A stretch of DNA of 34,075 nt from Pseudomonas sp. PB101 (GCF_009764265.1 NZ_RWIR01000030.1:1-34075); one strand, 5' to 3'; shown: positions 23,492 to 32,585, numbered from the stretch's first letter. Numbers and translations are program-made. Notes: generated by a model not told the origin, from the sequence alone.

Positions 23492-26086
23492 TTAAACGGC
23501 GACCGCCGATTCTTCGAGGAAGTCCTGGGCGAAGCGTTGCAACACGCCGCCGGCTTCGTAGATCGACACTTCTTCGGCGGTGTCGAGGCGGCAGGTCACC
23601 GGCACATCGACGCGCTCGCCGTTCTTGCGATGGATCACCAGGGTCAGCTCGGCACGCGGGGTGCGGTCGCCGATCACGTCATAGGTTTCGCTGCCGTCGA
23701 TGGCCAGGGTGTGGCGGTTGGTGCCCGGCTTGAACTCCAGCGGCAACACGCCCATGCCCACCAGGTTGGTGCGGTGAATGCGCTCGAAACCTTCGGCGGC
23801 GATCGCTTCCACACCCGCCAGGCGCACGCCCTTGGCCGCCCAGTCGCGGGACGAACCCTGGCCGTAGTCAGCGCCGGCAATGATGATCAGCGGCTGCTTG
23901 CGATCCATGTAGGTTTCGATGGCTTCCCACATGCGCATCACTTTGCCTTCCGGCTCGACACGAGCCAGCGAACCCTGCTTGACCTTGCCGTTTTCCTGGA
24001 CCATTTCGTTGAACAGTTTCGGGTTGGCAAACGTCGCGCGTTGCGCGGTCAAGTGGTCACCACGGTGAGTCGCGTAAGAGTTGAAGTCCTCTTCCGGCAG
24101 GCCCATTTTCGCCAGGTATTCGCCGGCGGCGCTGTCGAGCATGATCGCGTTGGACGGCGACAGGTGATCGGTGGTGATGTTGTCCGGCAGTACCGCCAGC
24201 GGGCGCATGCCCTTGAGCGGACGAGCGCCGGCCAGCGCGCCTTCCCAGTACGGCGGACGGCGGATGTAGGTGCTCATTTCGCGCCATTCGTACAGCGGCG
24301 CGACTTTCGGGCCGGTGTCTTCGTGGATGGCGAACATCGGGATGTACACCTGGCGGAACTGCTCAGGCTTGACCGACGCTTTAACCACTGCGTCGATTTC
24401 TTCGTCGCTCGGCCAGATGTCTTTCAGGCGGATTTCCTTGCCATCCACCACGCCCAGCACATCCTTTTCGATGTCGAAACGGATGGTGCCGGCGATGGCG
24501 TAAGCGACGACCAATGGCGGCGACGCGAGGAACGCCTGCTTGGCGTACGGGTGAATCCGTCCGTCGAAGTTGCGGTTACCGGACAACACGGCAGTGGCGT
24601 ACAGGTCACGGTCGATGATCTCTTGCTGGATCACCGGGTCCAGTGCGCCGGACATGCCGTTGCAGGTGGTGCAGGCGAAAGCCACGACGCCGAAGCCGAG
24701 CTTGTCCAGCTCATCGGTCAGGCCGGCCTCATCGAGGTACAGCGCGACGGTTTTCGAACCCGGCGCCAGGGACGACTTGACCCAAGGCTTGCGGGTCAGG
24801 CCGAGCTTGTTGGCGTTGCGCGCCAGCAGGCCGGCGGCGATCACGTTGCGCGGGTTGCTGGTGTTGGTGCAGCTGGTGATGGCGGCAATGATGACAGCGC
24901 CGTCCGGCATCTGGCCCGGTACATCGTCCCATTGGCCGGAGATGCCTTTGGCCGCCAGATCGGAAACCGCGACACGGGCGTGCGGGTTGCTCGGGCCAGC
25001 CATGTTGCGCACGACCGAGGACAGGTCGAAGGTCAGGCCGCGCTCGTATTGCGCGCCTTTCAGGCTGTCGGCCCACAGGCCTGTGATCTTGGCGTAGTTC
25101 TCGACCAGCTGAACCTGCTCGTCTTCACGGCCGGTGAGCTTGAGGTAGTCGATGGTCTGCTGGTCGATGTAGAACATCGCCGCGGTGGCGCCGTATTCCG
25201 GAGCCATGTTGGAGATGGTCGCGCGGTCGCCCAGGGTCAGCTTTGACGCGCCTTCGCCGAAGAATTCCAGCCATGCGCCAACCACTTTTTGCTTGCGCAG
25301 GAACTCGGTCAGCGCCAGCACCATGTCGGTGGCGGTGATGCCCGGTTGCAGCTTGCCGGTCAGTTCGACACCGACGCTTTCCGGCAGACGCATCCACGAT
25401 GCGCGGCCGAGCATCACGCTTTCGGCTTCAAGACCGCCGACACCGATGGCGATCACGCCCAACGCATCGACGTGCGGGGTGTGGCTGTCGGTGCCGACGC
25501 AGGTGTCGGGGAACGCCACGCCGTCACGCACCTGGATCACCGGAGACATTTTCTCCAGGTTGATCTGGTGCATGATGCCGTTGCCCGGCGGGATCACGTC
25601 GACGTTCTTGAACGCCTTCTTGGTCCAGTTGATGAAGTGGAAGCGGTCTTCGTTGCGACGGTCTTCGATGGCGCGGTTCTTCTCGAACGCCTGCGGATCG
25701 AAGCCACCACGCTCGACGGCCAGGGAGTGGTCGACGATCAGTTGCGTCGGCACCACCGGGTTGACTTGCGCAGGGTCACCGCCTTGCAGGGCGATGGCGT
25801 CACGCAGGCCGGCGAGGTCGACCAGCGCGGTCTGGCCGAGAATGTCGTGGCACACCACGCGGGCCGGGAACCACGGGAAGTCGAGGTCGCGCTTGCGTTC
25901 GATGAATTGCTTGAGGGATTCGGTGAGCGTGGCCGGGTCGCAGCGACGCACCAGGTTTTCCGCCAGCACGCGGGAGGTGTACGGCAGAGTGTCGTAGGCG
26001 CCAGGCTGGATCGCCTCGACCGCTGCGCGGACATCGAAGTAATCCAGGTGGCTGCCGGGCAGCGGTTTACGGAATTGAGTGTTCAT
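23492..26086 (-). CDS. acnD: Fe/S-dependent 2-methylcitrate dehydratase
   Basis: AcnD (864 residues) is an aconitase-family enzyme that dehydrates 2-methylcitrate to a 2-methylaconitate isomer, replacing PrpD when paired with PrpF. Iron-sulfur ligands are visible in TSCTNTSNP and ACTTCNGMSG, with substrate-binding segments GTDSHTPHVDALG and ADYGQGSSRDWAAKG. The ATG at 26086 starts MNTQFRKPLPG, matching the family; an earlier in-frame start adds 15 residues of no similarity. prpF follows, and the two genes work together. Confidence 0.96.
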   Translation of the reverse strand: MNTQFRKPLPGSHLDYFDVRAAVEAIQPGAYDTLPYTSRVLAENLVRRCDPATLTESLKQFIERKRDLDFPWFPARVVCHDILGQTALVDLAGLRDAIALQGGDPAQVNPVVPTQLIVDHSLAVERGGFDPQAFEKNRAIEDRRNEDRFHFINWTKKAFKNVDVIPPGNGIMHQINLEKMSPVIQVRDGVAFPDTCVGTDSHTPHVDALGVIAIGVGGLEAESVMLGRASWMRLPESVGVELTGKLQPGITATDMVLALTEFLRKQKVVGAWLEFFGEGASKLTLGDRATISNMAPEYGATAAMFYIDQQTIDYLKLTGREDEQVQLVENYAKITGLWADSLKGAQYERGLTFDLSSVVRNMAGPSNPHARVAVSDLAAKGISGQWDDVPGQMPDGAVIIAAITSCTNTSNPRNVIAAGLLARNANKLGLTRKPWVKSSLAPGSKTVALYLDEAGLTDELDKLGFGVVAFACTTCNGMSGALDPVIQQEIIDRDLYATAVLSGNRNFDGRIHPYAKQAFLASPPLVVAYAIAGTIRFDIEKDVLGVVDGKEIRLKDIWPSDEEIDAVVKASVKPEQFRQVYIPMFAIHEDTGPKVAPLYEWREMSTYIRRPPYWEGALAGARPLKGMRPLAVLPDNITTDHLSPSNAIMLDSAAGEYLAKMGLPEEDFNSYATHRGDHLTAQRATFANPKLFNEMVQENGKVKQGSLARVEPEGKVMRMWEAIETYMDRKQPLIIIAGADYGQGSSRDWAAKGVRLAGVEAIAAEGFERIHRTNLVGMGVLPLEFKPGTNRHTLAIDGSETYDVIGDRTPRAELTLVIHRKNGERVDVPVTCRLDTAEEVSIYEAGGVLQRFAQDFLEESAVAV

Positions 26087-26156
26087 CGTCAGGACTCGGT
26101 CACGGTAGTTACAAAAGGCGGGGCCTGGCACCAGACTTGAAGTTCACACCATCCAC

Positions 26157-26246
26157 TGTGGGAGCGGGCTTGCCCGCGATGACTGAGTCACATCCAACAG
26201 GTATGTCGACTGACCCGCCGCTATCGCGGGCAAGCCCGCTCCCACA
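26157..26246. repeat. Inverted pair of REP elements between prpC and acnD
   Basis: Copies at 26157-26182 and 26221-26246 share the GAGCGGGCTTGCCCGC core in opposite orientation, 38 bases apart. They fill the centre of the 203-base prpC-acnD gap, in which I see no promoter or terminator. Confidence 0.93.
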
Positions 26247-26289
26247 GGTTTTTCGGTGAACCTCAATATCAGTGCTTGGCCTCCACCAT

Positions 26290-27417
26290 TCAGCGTTGTT
26301 CGATTGGTACGAACTTGCGCTGTTCAACGCCGGTGTATTCGGCGCTCGGGCGGATGATGCGGTTGTTGGCGCGTTGTTCGTACACGTGGGCAGCCCAGCC
26401 GGTCAGGCGCGAGCAGACGAAGATCGGTGTGAACAACTTGGTCGGAATGCCCATGAAGTGGTACGCCGAGGCATGGTAGAAGTCGGCGTTCGGGAACAGT
26501 TTCTTCTGTTCCCACATGGTCTTGTCGATGGCTTCGGACACCGGGAACAACACCTTGTCGCCCACTTCGTCGGCGAGTTTTTTCGACCAGCCCTTGATCA
26601 CTTCATTGCGCGGATCGTTGTCCTTATAGATCGCGTGGCCGAAGCCCATGATCTTGTCCTTGCGCTCGAGCATGCCGAGGGTGCCCTTGATCGCGTCTTC
26701 CGGCGACGAGAAGCGCTCGATCATTTCCATCGCCGCTTCGTTGGCGCCGCCGTGCAGCGGGCCGCGCAACGAGCCGATGGCCGCGGTGATGCACGAATAC
26801 AGGTCGGACAGGGTCGACGCGCAGACACGTGCGGTGAAGGTCGACGCGTTGAACTCGTGCTCCGCGTAGAGGATCAGCGAAACGTTCATCACCTTGACGT
26901 GCAGCTCGCTCGGCTTCTTGCCGTGCAGCAGGTGCAGGAAGTGGCCGCCGATGGACTGCTCGTCGCTCACGCAATCGATGCGCTTGCCTTCGTGGCTGAA
27001 GCGATACCAGTAGGTCATGATCGCCGGGAACGCAGCCAGCAGGCGGTCGGTCTTGTCGTGCTGCTCGGAGAAGTTGTTCTCCGGCTCCAGGTTGCCCAGG
27101 AACGAGCAGCCAGTGCGCATCACGTCCATCGGGTGGGCGTCGGCGGGGATGCGTTCCAGCACTTCCTTGAGCGCTTGCGGCAGGTCACGCAGCTTGCTCA
27201 GCTTGGTGATGTAGGCGTTCAGTTGCGCCTTGCTCGGCAGCTCGCCGTACAGCAGCAGGTAAGCGACTTCTTCGAACTGCGCGTCAGCCGCCAGTTCACG
27301 AACGTCGTAACCACGATAGGTCAGACCGGCACCCGACTGGCCCACGGTGGACAGTGCGGTTTGCCCGGCAACCTGGCCACGGAGCCCGGCGCCACTGAGT
27401 ACTTTTGCTTCGGCCAT
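26290..27417 (-). CDS. prpC: 2-methylcitrate synthase
   Basis: PrpC (375 residues) condenses propionyl-CoA with oxaloacetate. It belongs to the short citrate-synthase family: GLTYRGYDVRELA near the N-terminus, ILYAEHEFNAST, RGPLHGGANEAAMEM and GFGHAIYKDNDPR carry the histidines, arginine and CoA-binding region. Context within prp genes favours methylcitrate over citrate synthase. The ATG at 27417 has GGAGA upstream. Confidence 0.95.
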   Translation of the reverse strand: MAEAKVLSGAGLRGQVAGQTALSTVGQSGAGLTYRGYDVRELAADAQFEEVAYLLLYGELPSKAQLNAYITKLSKLRDLPQALKEVLERIPADAHPMDVMRTGCSFLGNLEPENNFSEQHDKTDRLLAAFPAIMTYWYRFSHEGKRIDCVSDEQSIGGHFLHLLHGKKPSELHVKVMNVSLILYAEHEFNASTFTARVCASTLSDLYSCITAAIGSLRGPLHGGANEAAMEMIERFSSPEDAIKGTLGMLERKDKIMGFGHAIYKDNDPRNEVIKGWSKKLADEVGDKVLFPVSEAIDKTMWEQKKLFPNADFYHASAYHFMGIPTKLFTPIFVCSRLTGWAAHVYEQRANNRIIRPSAEYTGVEQRKFVPIEQR

Positions 27418-27467
27418 TTTTTGTCTCCAGCATTCTTGAATTTATTAGGGAAACTTCCCTCGCTTCC

Positions 27468-27567
27468 TGTAGGAGCGAGCTTGCTCGCGATGGTGGACGC
27501 TGCACCGCTGGGCATCAGGCTACCCGCGTTATCGTTGACGTCCATCGCAAGCGAGCTCGCTCCTACA
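27468..27567. repeat. Inverted pair of REP elements between prpB and prpC
   Basis: Copies at 27468-27493 and 27542-27567 carry GAGCGAGC cores in opposite orientation, 48 bases apart, the same spacing as the pair at 18619-18718. They occupy the 165-base gap between prpB and prpC. Confidence 0.93.
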
Positions 27568-27582
27568 GTTACAGGGTGTTCA

Positions 27583-28473
27583 TTACTTCTTCGCTGCGAA
27601 CAACGCATCGAGCTTCTGCTCGAAGGTGTGGTAGTCGATGCGATCGTAAAGCTCCATGCGGGTCTGCATGGTGTCGATGACGTTCGCCTGCGTGCCATCG
27701 CGGCGCAGCGCGGTGTAAACGTTTTCCGCGGCCTTGTTCATGGCGCGGAAGGCCGACAGCGGGTACAGCACCAGCGATACATCGGCACCGGCCAACTGCT
27801 CGGTGGTGTACAGCGGCGTCGCGCCGAACTCGGTGATGTTGGCCAGGATCGGTGCTTTCACACGACTGGCAAACAGCTTGTACATGTCCAGTTCGGTGAT
27901 GGCTTCCGGGAAGATCATGTCGGCGCCCGCCTCTATGCACGCGGCGGCGCGATCCAGGGCAGACTCCAGACCTTCCACCGCCAGGGCGTCGGTACGGGCC
28001 ATGATCACGAAGCTGTCGTCGGTACGGGCATCGACGGCGGCCTTGATACGGTCGACCATTTCCTGCTGGGTCACGATTTCCTTGTTGGGACGGTGACCGC
28101 AGCGCTTGGCGCCAACCTGGTCTTCGATGTGAATCGCCGCCGCGCCGAACTTGATCATCGACTTCACGGTACGAGCCACGTTGAACGCCGACGAACCGAA
28201 ACCGGTGTCCACGTCCACCAGCAGCGGCAGGTCACACACGTCAGTGATGCGGCGCACGTCGGTCAGCACGTCATCCAGGCCGGTGATGCCCAGGTCAGGC
28301 AGGCCGAGGGAGCCGGCAGCGACCCCGCCACCCGACAGGTAGATCGCCTTGAAACCGGCGCGCTTGGCCAGCAGCGCGTGGTTGGCGTTGATCGCGCCGA
28401 CCACTTGCAGGGGATGTTCGCTGGCGACCGCATCGCGGAAACGCTGGCCTGGTGTGCTCTTGTTCAAACTCAT
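27583..28473 (-). CDS. prpB: 2-methylisocitrate lyase
   Basis: PrpB (296 residues) splits 2-methylisocitrate into pyruvate and succinate, the last step of the cycle. It belongs to the isocitrate lyase/PEP mutase family, with [16 protein letters not shown] near 45, metal-binding DVDTGFG near 87 and catalytic KRCGH at 123-127. The ATG overlaps the prpR stop (ATGA) and follows GAGGTGAGTC, so translation is coupled to the regulator gene. Confidence 0.96.
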   Translation of the reverse strand: MSLNKSTPGQRFRDAVASEHPLQVVGAINANHALLAKRAGFKAIYLSGGGVAAGSLGLPDLGITGLDDVLTDVRRITDVCDLPLLVDVDTGFGSSAFNVARTVKSMIKFGAAAIHIEDQVGAKRCGHRPNKEIVTQQEMVDRIKAAVDARTDDSFVIMARTDALAVEGLESALDRAAACIEAGADMIFPEAITELDMYKLFASRVKAPILANITEFGATPLYTTEQLAGADVSLVLYPLSAFRAMNKAAENVYTALRRDGTQANVIDTMQTRMELYDRIDYHTFEQKLDALFAAKK

Positions 28474-29189
28474 GACTCACCTCGTTTGGCTGTCGGGTTG
28501 ACGCCGTCCTGGTAGTGACGGGCGATATTGCGTTTGGAGGCGCCGATGTGACGGCGCATCAACAACTCGGCCAGCTCACCGTCACGGTCGGCGATGGCAT
28601 CGAGAATGCGGTGGTGCTCGGCGAACGCCTGGTGCGGGCGATTGGGCGTGGTGGAAAACTGGATGCGGTACATGCGCACCAGTTGATAGAGCTCGCCGCA
28701 GAGCATTTGGGTCAGCGTGCGGTTGCCGCTGCCCTGGATGATTCGGTAATGGAAGTCGAAATCGCCTTCCTGCTGGTAGTAGCCGACACCTGCCTGGAAC
28801 GCCGCATCGCGCTCGTGGGTTTCCAGGACTCGACGCAGCTCATCGATTTCTTCGAGGCTCATGCGCTCGGCGGCCAGGCGACAGGCCATGCCTTCCAGGG
28901 ATTCGCGAATTTCGTAGAGTTCAACCAGTTCGGCGTGATTGAGCGACACCACCCGCGCGCCGACATGCGGTACGCGCACCAGCAGGCGCTGGCCTTCCAG
29001 CCGGTGGATGGCTTCGCGCAACGGGCCACGGCTGATGCCGTAGGTGCGCGCCAGTTCCGGTTCGGAGATTTTGCTGCCCGGCGCGATCTCGCCTTTGACG
29101 ATAGCCGCCTGAATGCGGCGGAAGACGTTCTCGGAAAGCGTCTCCGTATCGTCTTGCGTAGAAACCGGGGGATCGAGTTGATCCAGCAT
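28470..29189 (-). CDS. prpR: GntR-family (FadR type) regulator of the prp operon
   Basis: This 239-residue regulator has an N-terminal winged helix ([30 protein letters not shown], about 40-75) and a C-terminal FCD effector domain with metal-ligand-like Asp/His positions ([24 protein letters not shown]). It is the first gene of the operon and overlaps prpB by four bases. A palindrome ATTGTCGACAAT upstream and a second copy over its own start codon are probable operators, so autoregulation is likely. The effector is probably a methylcitrate-cycle intermediate (inference). The ATG at 29189 follows AAGGTG; upstream in-frame starts run through the operator region. It differs from the sigma-54-type PrpR of enterics. 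Confidence 0.9.
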   Translation of the reverse strand: MLDQLDPPVSTQDDTETLSENVFRRIQAAIVKGEIAPGSKISEPELARTYGISRGPLREAIHRLEGQRLLVRVPHVGARVVSLNHAELVELYEIRESLEGMACRLAAERMSLEEIDELRRVLETHERDAAFQAGVGYYQQEGDFDFHYRIIQGSGNRTLTQMLCGELYQLVRMYRIQFSTTPNRPHQAFAEHHRILDAIADRDGELAELLMRRHIGASKRNIARHYQDGVNPTAKRGES

Positions 29190-29274
29190 ATTGTCGACAC
29201 CTTGTGAGCCAATGCCGCAAAAACTAACGAATACCGGCGGCGCAGTCAAAGGATAAATAGATATTGTCGACAAT
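29188..29274. promoter_or_regulatory. Paired putative PrpR operators
   Basis: ATATTGTCGACA occurs at 29188-29199, over the prpR start codon, and again at 29261-29272, where it extends to the perfect palindrome ATTGTCGACAAT (29263-29274). The starts are 73 bases apart, about seven helical turns. The TTGT-CG-ACAA form suits a GntR/FadR dimer. In the 297-base gap between prpR and the next gene this is the clearest signal. Confidence 0.72.
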
Positions 29275-29396
29275 CTTCTGATAACCGGTTGCACCATAAG
29301 GAAGCGACCCCATGGTTTATAGCCACCGGCCAGCGCTGGCGCCGTCAAACCACCGTGCTAGAATGCCGCCCGCATTTGTTTGTCACATCTGCACTG

Positions 29397-29418
29397 CCTG
29401 TCATGAAAACCTGACAGG
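29397..29418 (+). other. Hairpin upstream of the retropepsin-like gene
   Basis: CCTGTCA (29397-29403) pairs with TGACAGG (29412-29418) around an eight-base loop. It lies about 70 bases before the start codon and has no T run. TAGAAT at 29359-29364 could be the -10 box of the operon promoter, but I cannot see a good -35. Role unknown. Confidence 0.4.
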
Positions 29419-29486
29419 CGTACGAGGGAGCTTGCGCAGCGATGCCAGGGCCTTGAATCAAGTCGGACCGCTGCGCATCAGGATTT

Positions 29487-30023
29487 ATGAGACTCAAGCC
29501 CTTCCCTGCCTTCCTTTATTTACTTTGCCTGCCCGGGTTCGCAATGGCCGGGGAAAAGACCGTGTATGGCCTCAACGAGTACGCTTCGCTCAATGGCATC
29601 GACCTGGAAGTGGCCGCCAAGCTCGACACCGGGGCGAAAACCGCTTCCTTGAGTGCGCGGGATATCAAACGCTTCAAACGCAACGGCGAATCGTGGGTGC
29701 GCTTTTACCTGGCCATCGACGCCGCCCATTCGCACCCGATCGAACGCCCGCTGGCCCGTGTCAGCAAGATCAAGCGCCGGGCCGGCGACTACGACCCGGA
29801 GGAAGGCAAGAAGTACACCGCCCGCCCCGTGATCGAACTGGACATCTGCATGGGCTCGGCCCTGCGCAGCATCGAAGTGAACCTGACCGACCGCAGCGCG
29901 TTCCAATATCCGCTCCTGATTGGCTCCGAAGCACTCAAGCGCTTCGATGCACTGGTTGACCCCAGCCTTAAATATGCTGCCGGCAAACCCGCCTGCACCA
30001 CCGACGCTCATACCGCCGAGTAA
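29487..30023 (+). CDS. Secreted retropepsin-like protein (RimB / 'ATP-dependent zinc protease' family)
   Basis: This 178-residue protein has a signal peptide (MRLKPFPAFLYLLCLPGFAMA, cut near 21) and a small beta-rich domain with KLDTGAKTASLSA, where Asp47-Thr-Gly-Ala is the aspartic-protease-type active-site triplet. The family (PF05618) is often labelled zinc protease, but the motif points to a retropepsin fold. It is predicted to be periplasmic. Two genes encoding an inactive-transglutaminase membrane protein and an ATP-grasp ligase follow within six bases and one overlapping base, so the three should act in one pathway. Function is not experimentally clear to me. Confidence 0.85.
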   Translation: MRLKPFPAFLYLLCLPGFAMAGEKTVYGLNEYASLNGIDLEVAAKLDTGAKTASLSARDIKRFKRNGESWVRFYLAIDAAHSHPIERPLARVSKIKRRAGDYDPEEGKKYTARPVIELDICMGSALRSIEVNLTDRSAFQYPLLIGSEALKRFDALVDPSLKYAAGKPACTTDAHTAE

Positions 30024-30028
30024 TTCAA

Positions 30029-31564
30029 ATGCGCTCTCTTACCCTTCATCTGAAACTGCTGATCGCCATCCTGGTGGTGCTGGGCATTTCAGTCACGGCC
30101 TATCAGATCTTCGTGCTGGGCATCCCGGTGACCGAAGACGCCACTGACGACCTGTGGAACATCGACGCCAAGGTCGAGTTCGTCGCCAGTGCCAAGGATC
30201 CGGTCAAGATCCAGATGTTCGTGCCGCCGCTGAGCCGCGACTTCGTCAGCCTCAACGAGAGCTTCATCTCCAATAACTACGGCGTGGCCGTGAACCGGGT
30301 CGACGGCAACCGCAAGGTCACCTGGTCGGCACGCCGGGCCAAAGGCAATCAGACGCTGTATTACCGCCTGGTGCTGACCAAGCGTTATTCCGGCGAGAAA
30401 GCCAAGATCAAGGGCCCGACTTTCCGTGACAGCGTCGCCATCGAAGGCCCGGAAAAAATCGCCGCCGAAGCCCTGCTCGCACCGATTCGCCAGCACTCGG
30501 CCGACGTCGAAACCTTCGTCGGTGAAGCGATCAAGCGGGTCAACAACCTCAACGACGACAACGTGAAACTGTTGCTGGCCGGTGATCCATCCACCGCGCA
30601 CAAGGCGAAAATCGTCGAGTTGCTGCTGTCCATCGCCCACGTGCCGATCGAGAAGGTCCACACCATCCGCCTGGTGGCCGACCAGCCGCAAGTACCGGAA
30701 CTGTGGCTGCGCAGTTTCAACGGCACCGACTGGCTGTACTTCAACCCGGAAACCGGTGAGCAGGGCCTGCCGACCGACCGCCTGCTGTGGTGGACCGGCG
30801 ACGAAAACCTGATCACCGTCGACGGCGGCAAGAAAGCCAACGTGACCTTCAGCCTGAACAACAGCGAAATGAACGCCATTCGCCTGGCCAAGCTGACCGA
30901 CGAAAACACCGACGCCAACTTCCTCGAGTACTCGCTGTACGGCCTGCCGCTGCAGACCCAGCAGACCTTCATGATCATGGTGATGATCCCGATCGGCGTT
31001 CTGGTGATCCTGATCCTGCGCAACCTGATCGGCATCCAGACCCTGGGCACCTTCACGCCGGTGCTGATCGCCCTGGCCTTCCGCGAAACCCAGCTCGGTT
31101 TCGGCATCGTGCTGTTTACCATCATCACCGCGCTGGGCCTGTCGCTACGTTCGTATCTCGAACACCTGAAGCTGCAAATGCTGCCGCGGCTGTCGGTGGT
31201 GCTGACCTTCGTGGTGGTGCTGATCGCGGCGATCAGCCTGTTCAGCCACAAACTCGGCCTGGAGCGCGGCTTGTCGGTGGCGCTGTTCCCGATGGTGATC
31301 CTGACCATGACCATCGAACGCCTGTCGATCACCTGGGAAGAACGTGGCGGCGGCCACGCCATGAAAGTGGCCATCGGCACGCTGTTCGCCGCATCCCTGG
31401 CGCACCTGATCATGACCGTGCCGGAACTGGTGTACTTCGTGTTCACCTTCCCGGCGATCCTGCTGATCCTGGTGGGCTTCATGCTGGCCATGGGTCGTTA
31501 TCGCGGTTATCGCCTGACCGAACTGGTGCGCTTCAAGGCTTTCCTGAAGAAGGCTGACGCCTGA
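30029..31564 (+). CDS. Inactive transglutaminase-like domain fused to seven membrane helices
   Basis: This 511-residue protein has an N-terminal membrane helix (LLIAILVVLGISVTAYQIFVLG), a periplasmic region of about 280 residues resembling transglutaminase-like domains without a recognisable Cys-His-Asp triad, and a C-terminal block of about seven helices starting at FMIMVMIPIGVLVILIL near 315. The arrangement matches the family described as an inactive transglutaminase with 7TM. It probably binds or presents a peptide or amide substrate rather than cutting it (inference). The stop overlaps the start of the ATP-grasp gene by one base. Confidence 0.87.
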   Translation: MRSLTLHLKLLIAILVVLGISVTAYQIFVLGIPVTEDATDDLWNIDAKVEFVASAKDPVKIQMFVPPLSRDFVSLNESFISNNYGVAVNRVDGNRKVTWSARRAKGNQTLYYRLVLTKRYSGEKAKIKGPTFRDSVAIEGPEKIAAEALLAPIRQHSADVETFVGEAIKRVNNLNDDNVKLLLAGDPSTAHKAKIVELLLSIAHVPIEKVHTIRLVADQPQVPELWLRSFNGTDWLYFNPETGEQGLPTDRLLWWTGDENLITVDGGKKANVTFSLNNSEMNAIRLAKLTDENTDANFLEYSLYGLPLQTQQTFMIMVMIPIGVLVILILRNLIGIQTLGTFTPVLIALAFRETQLGFGIVLFTIITALGLSLRSYLEHLKLQMLPRLSVVLTFVVVLIAAISLFSHKLGLERGLSVALFPMVILTMTIERLSITWEERGGGHAMKVAIGTLFAASLAHLIMTVPELVYFVFTFPAILLILVGFMLAMGRYRGYRLTELVRFKAFLKKADA

Positions 31565-32550
31565 TGTTCGGCCTCTGGAAGACCTGGAAGGCCCTGGAAG
31601 CCCGGGGCATCATGGGGATCAATCGGCGCAACGCAGACTATGTGCTCAAGTACAACAAGCGCAGCCTGTACCCGATCGTCGATGACAAGATCCTCACCAA
31701 AGAGCGCGCCATCGCCGCCGGCATCCATGTGCCCGAGTTGTATGGCGTGATCTCCACCGAGAAGGAAATCGACAAGCTCGAAGAGATCATCGGCGGACGC
31801 AACGACTTCGTGATCAAACCGGCCCAGGGCGCCGGTGGCGACGGCATCCTGGTGATCGCCGACCGCTTCGAGGGACGATACCGCACGGTGTCCGGCAAGA
31901 TCATCAGCCATGAGGAAATCGAACATCAGGTGTCCAGCATCCTGACCGGCCTGTACTCCCTGGGCGGTCACCGCGACCGGGCGCTGATCGAGTACCGCGT
32001 GATTCCGGACCAGATCTTCAAGAGCATCAGCTACGAAGGCGTGCCGGACATCCGCATCATTGTCTTGATGGGCTACCCGGTGATGGCCATGTTGCGCCTG
32101 CCGACGCGCCAGTCCAACGGCAAGGCCAACCTGCACCAGGGCGCCATCGGTGTGGGCGTGGACCTGGCCACCGGCCTGACCCTGCGCGGCACCTGGCTGA
32201 ACAACATCATCAACAAACACCCGGACACCACCAACGCGGTGGATGGCGTGCAACTGCCCTACTGGGACGGTTTCATGAAACTCGCCGCCGGTTGTCATGA
32301 GTTGTGCGGGCTGGGCTACATCGGTGTCGACATGGTCCTGGACCAGGAAAAAGGCCCGCTGATTCTTGAACTCAACGCCCGGCCGGGGCTGAACATTCAG
32401 ATTGCCAATGACTGCGGGCTGACGTTGCGCACCCATGCGGTCGAGGCTCGCCTGGAAGACCTGAAGGCCCGCGGCGTGACCGAAACCGTCGAGGAACGCA
32501 TAGCGTTTGTGCAGGAGATGTTCGGGCATATTCCTGCGGTCGAGGGTTGA
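31564..32550 (+). CDS. ATP-grasp alpha-L-glutamate ligase-like protein
   Basis: This 328-residue cytoplasmic protein has an ATP-grasp fold related to RimK: nucleotide-binding DFVIKPAQGAGGDGILV near 80-96 and the metal-binding end LILELNARPGLNIQ near 265. Such enzymes form amide bonds between an acid and an amine using ATP. With the secreted retropepsin-like protein and the transglutaminase-like membrane protein it forms a three-gene operon predicted to make and process a peptide-like product. The acceptor and the added residue are unknown. Confidence 0.88.
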   Translation: MFGLWKTWKALEARGIMGINRRNADYVLKYNKRSLYPIVDDKILTKERAIAAGIHVPELYGVISTEKEIDKLEEIIGGRNDFVIKPAQGAGGDGILVIADRFEGRYRTVSGKIISHEEIEHQVSSILTGLYSLGGHRDRALIEYRVIPDQIFKSISYEGVPDIRIIVLMGYPVMAMLRLPTRQSNGKANLHQGAIGVGVDLATGLTLRGTWLNNIINKHPDTTNAVDGVQLPYWDGFMKLAAGCHELCGLGYIGVDMVLDQEKGPLILELNARPGLNIQIANDCGLTLRTHAVEARLEDLKARGVTETVEERIAFVQEMFGHIPAVEG

Positions 32551-32555
32551 TCCGG

Positions 32556-32585
32556 TGTGGTGAGGGGGCTTGCCCCCTCGCCACA
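32556..32585. repeat. Palindromic element after the ATP-grasp gene
   Basis: TGTGGTGAGGGGGC (32556-32569) faces GCCCCCTCGCCACA (32572-32585), giving a near-perfect 14-bp stem with one G-T pair. It is shaped like a REP element but has a different core from the others in the window, and could also terminate the operon on either strand. No T run follows. Confidence 0.7.

Noticed and set aside
23474..25246. A 590-codon plus-strand open frame opposite acnD
   Set aside because: acnD is certain on the other strand and the frame has no recognisable domain.
3128..27567. Recurrent roughly 26-base palindromes considered as a CRISPR array
   Set aside because: They occur as isolated facing pairs in gene gaps, with no regular direct-repeat and spacer pattern and no cas genes.
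26272..28515. A 747-codon plus-strand open frame opposite prpC and prpB
   Set aside because: It runs through two well-supported genes and the REP pair between them, with a low-complexity Val/His/Gly/Gln-rich translation typical of a complementary frame.
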